A stretch of DNA of 64,000 bases. Source: Scylla paramamosain. Its lineage: Eukaryota > Arthropoda > Malacostraca > Decapoda > Portunidae. Location: positions 5,312,967 through 5,376,966 of the forward strand of contig NC_087191.1 of the NCBI RefSeq assembly GCF_035594125.1, in the 5' to 3' direction. The translations under genes were made by a program, and so were the position numbers. The notes below the pieces were generated by a model that was not told the origin of the DNA, made no database searches, and saw nothing but the letters and a program-made list of their open reading frames with translations. Below, piece by piece: positions 37,084 through 46,859 of this stretch (the stretch's first letter is position 1; every line of letters starts with the position of its first letter).

Positions 37084-38118
37084 GTGTAGATTTTCCTGGA
37101 TACCCTATTATTTGTGTTATATCGTCAGCATAACATACGTTGATGTTCCTATTGAATGTTTCAAGATCATTGGTGTATATCGTATATAGTGTTGGAGAGA
37201 GGACACTCCCTTGTGGGACTCTGCATGCTAAATCATATGTTGGGCCTATGTGGTTCATGATCTTTATTGCTGCACAACGGTCGTCTAGGAAGTCACAGAT
37301 AAATTTTTCAATAGTAACAGGTAGTTGTAATTGCAGAATCTTGTATTTTAGCCCAGTGTGCCAGACCTTGTCAAATGCTTTGGTAACGTCTCTTAGGATT
37401 ACCTGACACTGTTCCGAATCTGTTTTATGTTGTGCGATTTGTTCAGTGATCACTGCGAGGTCATATGTGGTGCCTCTCCCTGTTCTAAATCCGAATTGGT
37501 TTTCATTATATGTATTATTGATTTATAAATGTGTCCTAAGCCTTTTATTGATAATTCCTTCTAGTATTTTTCCTGGTACTTCAAGCAGTGAAATAGGACG
37601 ATAGTTTTCGACTTTATGGGGTGATTTTCCTTGTTTTGGAATAAGCCTTACAATTGCTTTTTTTTTCATTTCTCTGGAAAATAGCCAGCTGACAGGGTGT
37701 TATTGAATATATGAGAGAGTCTTGTAAGTGCGTTGTCAGGAAGTTGTTGTAAAATGGTTTTATTGATACCACTTTCTCCAGGGCTTGTTTTCTTAAGTTG
37801 CTTGATTATTTGTTTGATTTCCGCAGTTGTGATCCTTTCGTCTACGATGCTTGTTCCAAGGCGTGTGGTGTCAGAATAGTCGTATGGTGTAATTCTGTGC
37901 AGATTGTTTTGCATATAATGTTGAACCTTGTCATTATTATCTTCCTCTTCCTCTTCATTACTGAATCTCTGATCCCAATGTTGGCGATGTAATTGTTCTT
38001 TTCCTGTTTTGGTGTATATTTTAGTGTTGGTGTGATCTAGCAAATATTGAGGGTCCGGAGAGGTATTACCTGTGATTATCTTGATTTTGTTCCAGAATTT
38101 TTCTGGGTTCCTGTACAT
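37070..38118 (-). pseudogene. LINE-B2 reverse transcriptase
   Basis: Two frames with a break near 37660. First (38118-37666): YRNPEKFWNKIKIITGNTSP, ITTAEIKQIIKQLKKTSPGE and INKTILQQLPDNAL. Second (37453-37070): MITEQIAQHKTDSEQCQVIL, DVTKAFDKVWHTGLKY (motif A), [20 protein letters not shown] (motif B, Gly to Arg before VPQG) and VCYADDITQIIGYPG (motif C, YADD intact). Between them NYRPISLLEVPGK is readable with a frame change. Confidence 0.85.
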
Positions 38119-38405
38119 GGTGGCGGTTTCCTCAATTAAGCGTTGCCAGTTCCTGTTTGCTCTCTTCTATTAGCTTTGCTTCGAGTGTAGTTTGGAGGTA
38201 TCTGTATGTTCTGAAGAGATAGAAGTTCCATCCGTATTGATGTGAATGATTCCTTATGGCGTTAAATCTCACTATTATTTGTTTTGTGTCCTCAGTTAGT
38301 TTTGGTGCTGACAACTGACGGTAGCTGGTGATTGGGATATAGTTTTTGATTGCAGATTCTATGGAATTATGCCAGTTGTCTATTGCAGTGTCTATATTTT
38401 CTAGC

Positions 38406-39158
38406 TCAGTAAGATTTAAGATTTAATTTGTTATCAATGTACTCTTTAAATTTGTCCCACTCAGCCACCTGTGTATTCAGTCTAGACGGTGCAGGGGTCA
38501 ATATAGGTGAGGCTGAAACTGTCATAATTATGGGAATATGATCGCTGGTGGTGAGCGGGCCAGGAATTATACAAGTATTATGATATCTTCTGTAATTAGT
38601 GAATATAATATCTGGTGTGGTACCCTTATGTGTAAAATGTTGGAAAGTTGGGGCCAATGTGCTGTATGGTTCTGTTGTGTATCAGAGTGTGTATCTGTCT
38701 GCCTTTTGTGTTAGAATGTTGGTAGCCCAGGCATGGGTGGTTGGCATTCAAGTCTGCAATCATGTAAACTGGTGTCTGTCGTCTGAAAAGTTTTGTAAAG
38801 TCAGGAGTAGGTATAAATGTACGAGCAGGTGGCTGATATAAAGCTGCAAATATAATTTTACCTGTTGAGGTTTCAATTTCAATTGCTAATATGTCAGAAA
38901 GAAAGTCATCAATGGTCTTGTAGTTTAGGTTTCTTTTGATTGCAATTGCAGAGCTGTCAGCGTGGTGGTTTAAGGTGTTTTTTTTTTTTTTATAATGCTA
39001 TAATATGGAATTTTCATGGTTTGGGTATCTGGTGTGCAATGACTGTTTAGTAGGATGATGTCAGGATCAATGTCTTTATAAATGTTTGATAGTGTAATTC
39101 TTCTATTGTACCAATGCTGAACATTGTGTTGAATAATTTTCAATGTATGAGTAACCAT
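38406..39158 (-). pseudogene. LINE-B2 endonuclease
   Basis: Two minus-strand frames: TLKIIQHNVQHWYNRRITLS with DPDIILLNSHCTPDTQTMKI (39158-38970), and FQHFTHKGTTPDIIFTNYRR with GPLTTSDHIPIIM (38657-38406). Between them VYMIADLNANHPCLGYQH is readable across frame breaks. Same motif set and same NSH variant as copy 1. Confidence 0.8.
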
Positions 39159-39598
39159 TTTGGTGTATGGTGTCGCTGATAGTTTTACTTGTTTGTGTCC
39201 TGATTTACTTAGAGTGTTTCCTGTTTCTCCTTAGTATTTCTTTCGGCGGCGGTGTTTTGTCGGCCAGATATCCAGATCTAATTTTCCTAAAACCACTGTC
39301 ATCTACCATATTCCAGCATGAATTGTCAAGTTTGATTTCACTGGATTCTAGTAAATTGAATAATTCTGTGTCTTCTATTGTATGGTCCGAATAAGTTTAC
39401 TTTAGTATATTGTCAATCATTCTTGTGGTCAGATCCTTTGGTGTCATATTATCAGGTCAACCTGAGCTTTCAGGGGTGTAGATTTTTTAGTTGGATATCT
39501 TTACTGTTGAGTCTGCTTTTGCGAGTGAACTGGTACGTGGTGGTAGTTCCTATTTCTGATGGTTCCCTGCAAATTTCATTGTCTTGAGCTTTCTTTAA

Positions 39599-40630
39599 TC
39601 ATTTGTTGTAGTCTCCCCTAACACCCTCCCGAGTTTGTTTAGAGTTCTCATCTCCTCCTTTTCCTCCATCTTCCTCTTCTTGTGTGAGGATCTTAATAAG
39701 TTTAGTAGAGTCTGGTGTTTTGGAAATTTTGATACCGAGAAGGTTATTGGCAGTTAAAGTGGAGTTCAATTCTCTCTCATAGCATCCTGGTTCTGTTATA
39801 TTCATATGGGCATGCAGCATGCATGTATAAACCTTCAGGTGGAGTTCCTTGTTACTGGGCATTGGTGATAATGTAGAGATGTTCTTGGGAGTTGATTGAT
39901 TCTTTGTCACATTGGCGTATGATTTGATGTCCTTTTCCTTTTCTCTCTTTTCCTTAATTATGTCTTTTCTTTTGGGACATTTCATTGACATCGTCCTGTT
40001 TACGCATTTTTTGATTGAGTGGGTACATTCCCGCCAAGTGTGTGTTGTATTAGCACATTCTGAAAAAAAAGTTAAAATCTTTCTGTTGAGGAAATGAATT
40101 GGTATTATGGTCTTCTAATGCGTAGCATCTAAAGGAAGTCTGGATATTGTAGATTTTTCTTGCTGAATCTGGTGTCCTGGGATGCTCATTTGGAAGAGTT
40201 TTATACCTTGATCTGCTGTTTTGATTGCTGTTGCTGCGTCTCCAAATGTTATTTTCATGCTTTTGGAATTTGGAAATTTAAAAACATTGTTGATGGTGGT
40301 AATCCAAGAACTGTGCTGCAGTAGTTCCTGTGCTATATCCTCCTCTGTGTTTTTGAAAATGTGTAGGTCTACATTGAAAACTATTATGGATCTTTTAGCT
40401 TTCAATTCCGGAGGAATTTGAGGGAAGAAGCCGTGTTCTTCTAGATCCGACGATATCTGTTGTTGGAAAATCTTATCAAGGTCATCATCTATGGAGGTGA
40501 TTACTATGAAACCGTCATTCACAGGTATCAGTTTTGTGACGTATATATCATTGTTTGAGAGAACTCCTAGTATAGATGACTGTTTTCTTGGGTCTTTAGA
40601 GTCTCTTGCTTTTATCTTGACTCTTGGCAT
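39599..40630 (-). pseudogene. LINE-B2 ORF1 (gag-like)
   Basis: Starts at an ATG at 40630 (MPRVKIKARDSKDPRKQSSI). It continues with LGVLSNNDIYVTKLIPVNDG, LEEHGFFPQIPPELKAKRSI and VFKFPNSKSMKITFGDAATA, then frame breaks across the zinc-knuckle region and ends with MSMKCPKRKDIIKEKREKEK and a Lys/Glu-rich tail. The start codon context and N-terminus agree with copy 4 (MNRVKIKSRTFLNKDKKLAL), supporting this ATG as the natural start. Confidence 0.8.
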
Positions 40631-41035
40631 GATGGAGCAGAATTGTTACAGAAAGTGTGCAAATGTGTAGTGTGTCAATTTCTATGTGCGGCTTAGAACA
40701 GCCCAGGACTCGACCTCCCCGACCAGGGCTCATCGCTAGTCGATCTCTCCGGCCAGAGACCGGCCAACCCAAGACTAAACTAAGCCTGGTGCCTAACGAC
40801 AAGACTGCTCCAAGGAGCAAAACCACAGCTACCTAGGGAAGAGTCTACCTACAGCTTCTCCTCAAACGGTCTCCGCCTGCTAAGAGGCGTCGTAAGGCAG
40901 GGAGAAACTGCCTCCTGAGAGACTTCCTATATCCCTAAGGCCCCAGACCGGTCGCTTCCTTAAAGCATCCCTATAGAGAGACCCCCTTGATGAAAGCCCA
41001 AGGGGTTCACCTTTGTACCACGTACTGGTCCAGCT

Positions 41036-42261
41036 ATAGGAGATACACAGAAATAAGGCTGGAAATAAGAGAAAAATGTAAAGAAGAGTATAACAAAAAA
41101 ATGGGAAGATCAAATAAAAAAATAATTAATTCGTGCAAGGACACAAAGACATTCTGGAATAAAATCAATAAACTAAGAGGCATGCATTCACAACAAATTA
41201 CATATCTGGAAGACAATAATGGAAGAAAATATTACTCAGATGGAGAAAAATGTGATATGAGAAGAACTTGGGAGGAAATAACCCCCTTAGAAGAAGCAGC
41301 CTTTGATAGGGAAAACACTGTATATGTTAACAATTACTTACAAATGAACCAACACCGAACAACACCATCACCAACAGTAAACTTAAATATGTTAAACAAC
41401 AACAATTTCTATACAAGACTAATAACATCTGACGATGTAAGAAAGCGAAAATAAATAAAACTGTATCAGAAAAATGTCCAGACAGTGCCATCGAAATGTT
41501 AACAAATATATACAATGCCCCTTTTGCTGCAGGATACTTCCCCAGTATATTTGAAAAAAAAAAAAAAAAAAAAAAAAAAACAGTAATAAAATTCATCCCA
41601 AAAGAAAATAAATCAACTAAAAATCCCATCAACTACAGACCTATCTCACTTTTAGAAGTGCCAGGCAAATTATTTGAGAAAATCATTCAAGGAAGATTGA
41701 ACCCATTCCTTATCGAAAATAATGTTTTGAAAGACAGACAGCATGGTTTCCGCCCATAAAAAGATGCAACTACAGCAATAGCTACAACTTATGAAACCAT
41801 ATCCAAGGCACTAAGCAATAAACAAGAAAACACACTAACACTAAGAGGTGTCACCAAAGCCTTTGACAAGGTGTGGCGCGAGGGTCTAAAGTATAAAATA
41901 TTACAAGTCAATCTATCATCATCTCTAGAAAAAAATACTTTGTACCTTTTTAGATAACAGAGTAACCACCATTTATATGGGCAATAAAAGCAGCAGCTGT
42001 ATAAATTTATTGAGCGGAGTACCACAAGGCAGTGTGCTGTCACCTACATTATATACATTATACACTAATGACTTACCTGCAGCTGGATCATCTTGCCTCG
42101 ACACTATATATGCAGACGATGTAACACAGGTCATTATCACAAACAGTAAATCAAAATTCATTATGAAATATAAAGCTGAAAGAGAAATAAACATAATTAA
42201 TTGTCATGAAAAAATGTGGAAAATTAGAACTAGTGAGGAAAAATTTAAATTATCCCAATAG
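41036..42261 (+). pseudogene. LINE-B3 reverse transcriptase
   Basis: Pre-RT: NSCKDTKTFWNKINKLRG and LITSDDVRKRK. RT: NPINYRPISLLEVPGKLFEK, KDRQHGFRP then a stop where relatives continue, LRGVTKAFDKVWREGLKYKI (motif A), [20 protein letters not shown] (motif B) and TIYADDVTQVI (motif C, YADD intact). A 27-bp A run (41554-41580) inserts polylysine before KFIPKENKS. Several stops and frameshifts. Confidence 0.85.
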
Positions 42262-42581
42262 CACAAATTAAATCAGAAAAACTTACAATAAATAACAAAA
42301 TTATAGAGCCAAACAATGATGGAAAACTACTGGGATTTAAAATACACCGGAGGGGAATTACAGCGCACATAACAGAGAGAATACACAGAGGAACAGCAGC
42401 TTTAAGTAAACTATACAGGTTTTAAAATTTAACTCCCCAAATTAAAACAACACTTATAAAAACGCTATTAATACTCTTTTTTTTTTTTTTATGTAAGAAG
42501 GATACTGGCCAAGGGCAACAAAAATCAATAAAAAAAAATGTCCACTGAAATGCCAGTCCCGTAAAAGGGTCAAGGCAGTGG

Positions 42582-43004
42582 TCAAAAATTGGTGGATAAG
42601 TGTCTTGAAACCTCCCTCTTGAAGGAATTCAAGTCATAGGAAGGTGGAAATACAGAAGCAGGCAGGGAGTTCCAGAGTTTACCAGAGAAAGGGATGAATG
42701 ATTGAAAATACTGGTTAACTCTTGCGTTAGAGAGGTGGACAGAATAGGGGTGAGAGAAAGAAGAAAGTCTTGTGCAGCGAGGCCGCGGAAGGAGGGGAGG
42801 CATGCAGTTAGCAAGATCAGAAGAGCAGTTAGCATGAAAATAGCGGTAGAAGACAGCTAGATATGCAACATTGCGGCGGTGAGAGAGAGGCTGAAGACAG
42901 TCAGTTAGAGGAGAGGAGTTGATGAGACGAAAAGCTTTTGATTCCACCCTGTCTAGAAGAGCAGTATGAGTGGAACCCCCCCAGACATGTGAAGCATACT
43001 CCAT
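42582..43004 (-). pseudogene. LINE-A copy 3 C-terminal region
   Basis: 140-residue frame: [59 protein letters not shown] and IPFSGKLWNSLPASVFPPSY. This is the best copy of the LINE-A C-terminus in the window. Confidence 0.85.
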
Positions 43005-43033
43005 ACATGGACGGATAAGGCCCTTGTACAGAG

Positions 43034-43552
43034 TTAGCAGCTGGGGGGTGAGAAAAACTGGCGGAGACGTCTCAGAACACCTAACTTCATAGAAGCTGTT
43101 TTAGCTAGAGATGAGATGTGAAGTTTCCAGTTCAGATTATAAGTAAAGGACAGACCGAGGATGTTCAGTGTAGAAGAGGGGGACAGTTGAGTGTCATTAA
43201 AGAAGAGGGGATAGTTGTCTGGAAGATTGTGTCGAGTTGATAGATGGAGGAATTGAGTTTTTGAGGCATTGAACAATACCAAGTTTGCTCTGCCCCAATC
43301 AGAAATTTTAGAAAGATCAGAAGTCAGGCGTTCTGTGGCTTCTGTGCGTGCTATGTTTACCTCCTGAAGGGTTGGACGTCTATGAAAAGACGTGGAAAAG
43401 TGCAGGGTAGTATCATCAGCGTAGGAGTGGATAGGACAAGAAGTTTGGTTTAGAAGATCATTAATGAATAATAAGAAGAGAGTTGGTGACAGGACAGAAC
43501 CCTGAGGAACACCACTGTTAATAGATTTAGGAGAACAGTGACCGTCTACCAC
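43034..43552 (-). pseudogene. LINE-A copy 3 reverse transcriptase (partial)
   Basis: 172-residue minus-strand frame: [20 protein letters not shown] (motif B), [20 protein letters not shown] (motif C, YADD intact), [20 protein letters not shown] and [16 protein letters not shown]. The N-terminal half of the RT and the endonuclease are absent. A frameshift near 43040 separates it from the C-terminal block. Confidence 0.88.
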
Positions 43553-43585
43553 AGCAGCAATAGAACGGTCAGAAAGGAAACTCTA

Positions 43586-43930
43586 GAATATCCACCCATA
43601 CCAATAAACGTTACTACAAATAGTTAGAAACTAAAATTGCGAAGAGTTTTAAATAGAGCCCTGCGATTTATCAACTGGGATGACAATGATAGGCTATCAA
43701 ACATTGAACAATTGCATTTGAAATATAAGGTCACTCCTATTAACATATCCATACACTATAAAGCACAAAACATATGAGAAACAATAAAACACAATAATGA
43801 AGATATGTACAACAGCTTAATAAACGAAAGAAATAATGACTTCAATCACAATTGGTTCCCTAGCTCAATAATTGCCGCAAACCAACAGTCACCTACTCCA
43901 ATATATACACATTAAATCATAAATCATATA
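43586..43930 (+). pseudogene. LINE-B3 C-terminal region
   Basis: Resumes after LINE-A copy 3 and reads KLRRVLNRALRFINWDDND, LSNIEQLHLKYKVTPINISI and HYKAQNI, then NWFPSSIIAANQQSPTPIYTH near the natural stop. This matches the LQKVQNKALRFAMN and NFPSSLNLYNTVPEPIY blocks of LINE-B2. Confidence 0.75.
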
Positions 43931-44190
43931 TTCAATCTGTCGACACCTGCGGGTCCCCCTTTCCTCCAGGCCCCGTACTCTGAATCGCTGGTAATGACAA
44001 AAAAGTAAATAAATATAAAAATAAGCAATGTGGTTAAGTCCACATACTATCTACCTCCTAGTTTCCTTCACACTTCTCTTCCCACCCACTTTCCCTCATC
44101 AGTACATCTTCTTTTCCCCCACACTTTTCTATCCAACATCACAACAACAACAACAGAATCATTCCTACTTCAGACACAGAAGAAGAAACA
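43931..44190. other. Spacer / Penelope-like 5' flank
   Basis: Pyrimidine-rich and ends in CAACAACAACAACAG. The last part, from about 44160, is shared with the Penelope-like fragment at 29555-29870. No gene. Confidence 0.4.
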
Positions 44191-44201
44191 CCAACCTACA
44201 A

Positions 44202-44243
44202 GTTACTGACGAAAGGTCAAGAGACCCGAAATCCGGATCTAGC
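44202..44243 (+). ncRNA. Hammerhead ribozyme motif 3 (type I, minimal)
   Basis: Stem I GUUA (44202-44205), core CUGACGA (44206-44212), stem II GGUC-AAGA-GACC (44215-44226), core GAAA (44228-44231), palindromic stem III AUCCGGAU, cleavage base C (44239), then UAGC (44240-44243), pairing with GUUA by four pairs with one G-U. All conserved core positions are present. It is the homologue of motif 2, with compensating and neutral changes. It lies just upstream of the Penelope-like coding start. Confidence 0.85.
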
Positions 44244-44247
44244 ACAC

Positions 44248-45220
44248 ATGGCTAGCTATGGCGCAGCCATTACACCTTTAGAAAAAGAGGTTAAAACACT
44301 TTTAAGGAGTAGAGAAAATACCTTAAAGAAAATCATTAACGCCGAATTGGCTATCACCTTGAATGAAGTATGCCTTAGAGAGAATCTCCTGCCCATAAAT
44401 ACACTTAATATTCAAGGTAATGGGACAGAATTGCATAGCAGACATCGCCGCAGGAAGTCCAGCGACGACGAGAGAAAAAACCTGATGAAAGTAAGAATCG
44501 AAGAGCTTCGGAATAAAATACAAGAACTCAAGCCTCTCAATCAGGAACTCGAAGAAAAATGGACAAAAACCAACATCGACGAGCACATAAAGGAGAATAG
44601 ACAAACTATTTCGTGACATGATACTCCAGCACAGAAACTCGACTATAAGAGCTAACCAGAAGAAGCTCATCAACCTCAACGGAGGACATCTCAAATACCC
44701 GCGACCTAATTGTGGATATATAAACCTAATAAACAGATCGCTCAAGGTGGACCAAGAAGAAATCCTGAACATGGGACTTAACTGCCACGTGATGTCAAAG
44801 CCCAGAAAGTTTAAAAAACACATCGAGTGTGAAATATTAATAGACGAAGTGGATAGATTCGCACGTAAAGGAGAGGTCACCATCGAACAGTCGTTCGAGC
44901 AAGAAATCACCGCAGAAGGCAGCAAAATCAGAGACAGTTTCAATAGCACTATCATCAAGCTGAGGCACAAAGAAGCTGCAAGACAACTGAAATCGGACCC
45001 GTAAGTGACAATCAGGCGTGCAGACAAAGCTTCTACATACGTACTCATAGACACCAAGGAATATTTACGGAAATTAGACGACATCCTGGACGATACGAGC
45101 AAATTCATGAAGATCACCAAGGACCCAACAGAGGTCCTCAAAACTAAACTCAACAAGATCATCGTGAAAAACAACTCAAGACGGTCAAGTTTGATAAGCT
45201 CACTGGCGACTACAGCATGA
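44248..45220 (+). pseudogene. Penelope-like element N-terminal region
   Basis: Three consecutive frames (44248-44616, 44618-45004, 45005-45220). [20 protein letters not shown], then RIEELRNKIQELKPLNQELE (probable coiled coil), then LKVDQEEILNMGLNCHVMSK and FEQEITAEGSKIRDSFNSTI, then IRRADKASTYVLIDTKEYLR. The last block (usually KADKG..VVxLDxxxY) precedes the RT in this group. One frameshift near 44617 and a stop at 45002 break it. Confidence 0.8.
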
Positions 45221-46104
45221 GTTACTGCTACAGGAATATAAAAACCCACAAGCCTGGCAATAAGCTTCGCCCGATTATTTCACAAACTCCTACTCCAACC
45301 TACGGGATAGCCAAGACTCTGTGTACTCTCCTCACCCCCTACGTACCTTCGACATTCTTACTACAATCAGCCTCATATTTCCTCGACATACTCAAGACTA
45401 GCAACAGCAAAGGCGTTATTGCTTCGTTGGACGTTGAATCTCTGTTTACAAATGTTCCAGTGGACCGCACCATCGACCTTATTATTCAGCGCATCTACTA
45501 CAACGATTCCACCCCCGCCCTTGACATGCCCGAAGCAGCGCTGCGTGAATTGCTTGAATGCTGCACGAAAGAAGCGCCTTTCACTTGTCCCCGTGGAAAC
45601 AAGTTCCGCCAGATTGATGGGGTCGCTATGGGCTCGCCCCTTGGAGTTTTACTGGCCAACTTTTTTATGGAAAGCATAGAAGAAGAATTCTTCAAAGAAA
45701 CAGAAAAAAAAACAGACATCTACTGCCGATACATAGACGACATATTTATCAAGACAAAGAATCAGGGTGAAATAGAACAGCTCCAACATCGCCTTCAACA
45801 AGCCTCCGGCCTCAACTTCACTACAGAGAACAGTGTAAACGGTTCCATGCCCTTTCTCAACATACTCGTGAAGCAGATAGGCGAGTCCTTCAACACAGAA
45901 GTCTATGTTAAAACTACAAACCCCGGACACTGCCTGAACGGTAGAAGTGAATGCCCACAACGATATAAAGATTCCACTATCGGCGCACACATTAGAAGAG
46001 CTTTTACACACTGCAGTACCTGGAAACAAATACATCAAGAAATAGAAAGATCAACCCAAGTGCTAGTTAACAACGGACATAGGGAGATCGACATTTTTCG
46101 CTAG
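45217..46104 (+). pseudogene. Penelope-like reverse transcriptase
   Basis: 295-residue open frame. Motifs: YRNIKTHKPGNKLRPIISQT, VIASLDVESLFTNVPVDRTI (motif A with catalytic Asp), FRQIDGVAMGSPLGVLLANF (motif B), DIYCRYIDDIFIKTK (motif C, YIDD intact) and GSMPFLNILVKQIGESF with VYVKTTNPGHCLN. The SLDVxSLFTNVP and GSPLGPxLAN signatures separate this from LINE and LTR RTs and are specific to Penelope-like elements. The stop at 46102 comes before the endonuclease. Confidence 0.92.
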
Positions 46105-46239
46105 ACGAAGAAAATCCTCAATAATTGGTACAATGCAAACGTCACCACCACGAAAGGCAACAGCATCGTTCTCTTCTACCGAGCCTTCTACTCATCAGCA
46201 TATAAAGAAGATGAACGAATAATAACAAAAATCGTCAGA

Positions 46240-46700
46240 AGCAATGTGAAGCCAACAGATCCAGAAATAAAATTAAAATTGCAGATATATTACAAGAATA
46301 AGAAATCCAGCTATCTCCTCCTTAAGAACAGTCCAGACATCAAGAGAGGAGCAATGCAGAAGTCACACGTCGTATATAGGTTTACCTGCAAACAAGGAAA
46401 CTGCGAAGTCTTACCTACAACCTATATCGGCGAGACTACTACAAAGCTCTCGTGACGTTTAACACTGCACTTAGCTGCCGGAGCCCCGAAAAACCACTTA
46501 CAGCAAGAGCACATCACCATCACCAGGAAAATCGTAGAAGACAACACTGACATCATTGACAGCTGCCTCGACAAGAGAAGATTATCCATTTTAGAAGCCC
46601 TCCACATAAAAGAAGAAAACCCGAGGTTGAATATCCAAACAATTGACCTACAAGCACTGCCGAGCATGAGAAGATCAAGGCTAGACGGTGCACCAAGCGA
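46240..46700 (+). pseudogene. Penelope-like GIY-YIG endonuclease
   Basis: First part: AMQKSHVVYRFTCKQGNCEV and PTTYIGETTTKLS, where VVYxFTC and YIGxT are the two strands of the GIY-YIG fold in this group and Cys residues form a short zinc-finger-like pair. A frameshift at ~46450 follows. The second part reads NHLQQEHHITITRK and IIDSCLDKRRLSILEALHIK, the C-terminal helix block with the conserved LxxLEALxI motif. The domain cuts target DNA for integration. Confidence 0.82.
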
Positions 46701-46859
46701 ACCAGCCAATCAGCGACACCGTAGTGCGCGGCTGGCCGCCGCTGAGACTGGCAGGCGGGTATAAAAGAAAACGGTACCGCATCAGAGTCATTCCAATAAA
46801 AAAAAAAAGAAAAAAAAAAGTCATTCCGAGAGGAATTCCAGTTCAGCTGTTGTAAGGTG

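Larger units (their letters stand above)
36440..41035 (-). mobile_element. LINE-B copy 2 (minus)
   Basis: Same family and order as copy 1: 5' UTR 41035-40650, ORF1 40630-39599, endonuclease 39158-38406, RT 38118-37070, C-terminus 37083-36469. It directly abuts LINE-B copy 3, which runs in the opposite direction from 41036. Sequence divergence from copy 1 shows these are separate old insertions, not a tandem duplication. Its 5' UTR is shorter than in copy 1, so it is probably 5' truncated at 41035. Confidence 0.88.
42477..43585 (-). mobile_element. LINE-A copy 3, inserted into LINE-B3
   Basis: Minus-strand, 5'-truncated LINE-A. The plus strand shows its poly-A tail as a T run at 42478-42490. 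The other end stops at AAGGAAACT within the RT. The host sequence on both sides carries ACTCT (left 42473-42477 and right about 43581-43585), a probable 5-bp target duplication partly overlapping LINE sequence. Insertion is therefore younger than LINE-B3. Its frames are fairly intact compared with its host. Confidence 0.85.
41036..43930 (+). mobile_element. LINE-B-related copy 3 (plus), split by LINE-A copy 3
   Basis: Plus-strand partial ORF2. Left part 41036-42476 has pre-RT and RT; right part 43586-43930 has the C-terminus. LINE-A copy 3 (42477-43585, minus) interrupts it. It is 5' truncated at 41036, where it abuts LINE-B2 head to head. It is distinctly more A-rich than LINE-B1 and B2, so it is a diverged subfamily. 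Confidence 0.8.
44160..46800 (+). mobile_element. Penelope-like element (RT + GIY-YIG)
   Basis: Near-complete Penelope-like retroelement. From left: hammerhead ribozyme (44202-44243), N-terminal region (44248-45220), RT (45217-46104) and GIY-YIG endonuclease (~46240-46700). RT of telomerase-like style plus a GIY-YIG nuclease defines the group. Stops at 44614, 45002 and 46102 and frameshifts between segments make it inactive, but the RT block is open. No second terminal repeat was recognised at the right end. The fragment at 29555-29870 is a second copy of its 5' end. Confidence 0.88.
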
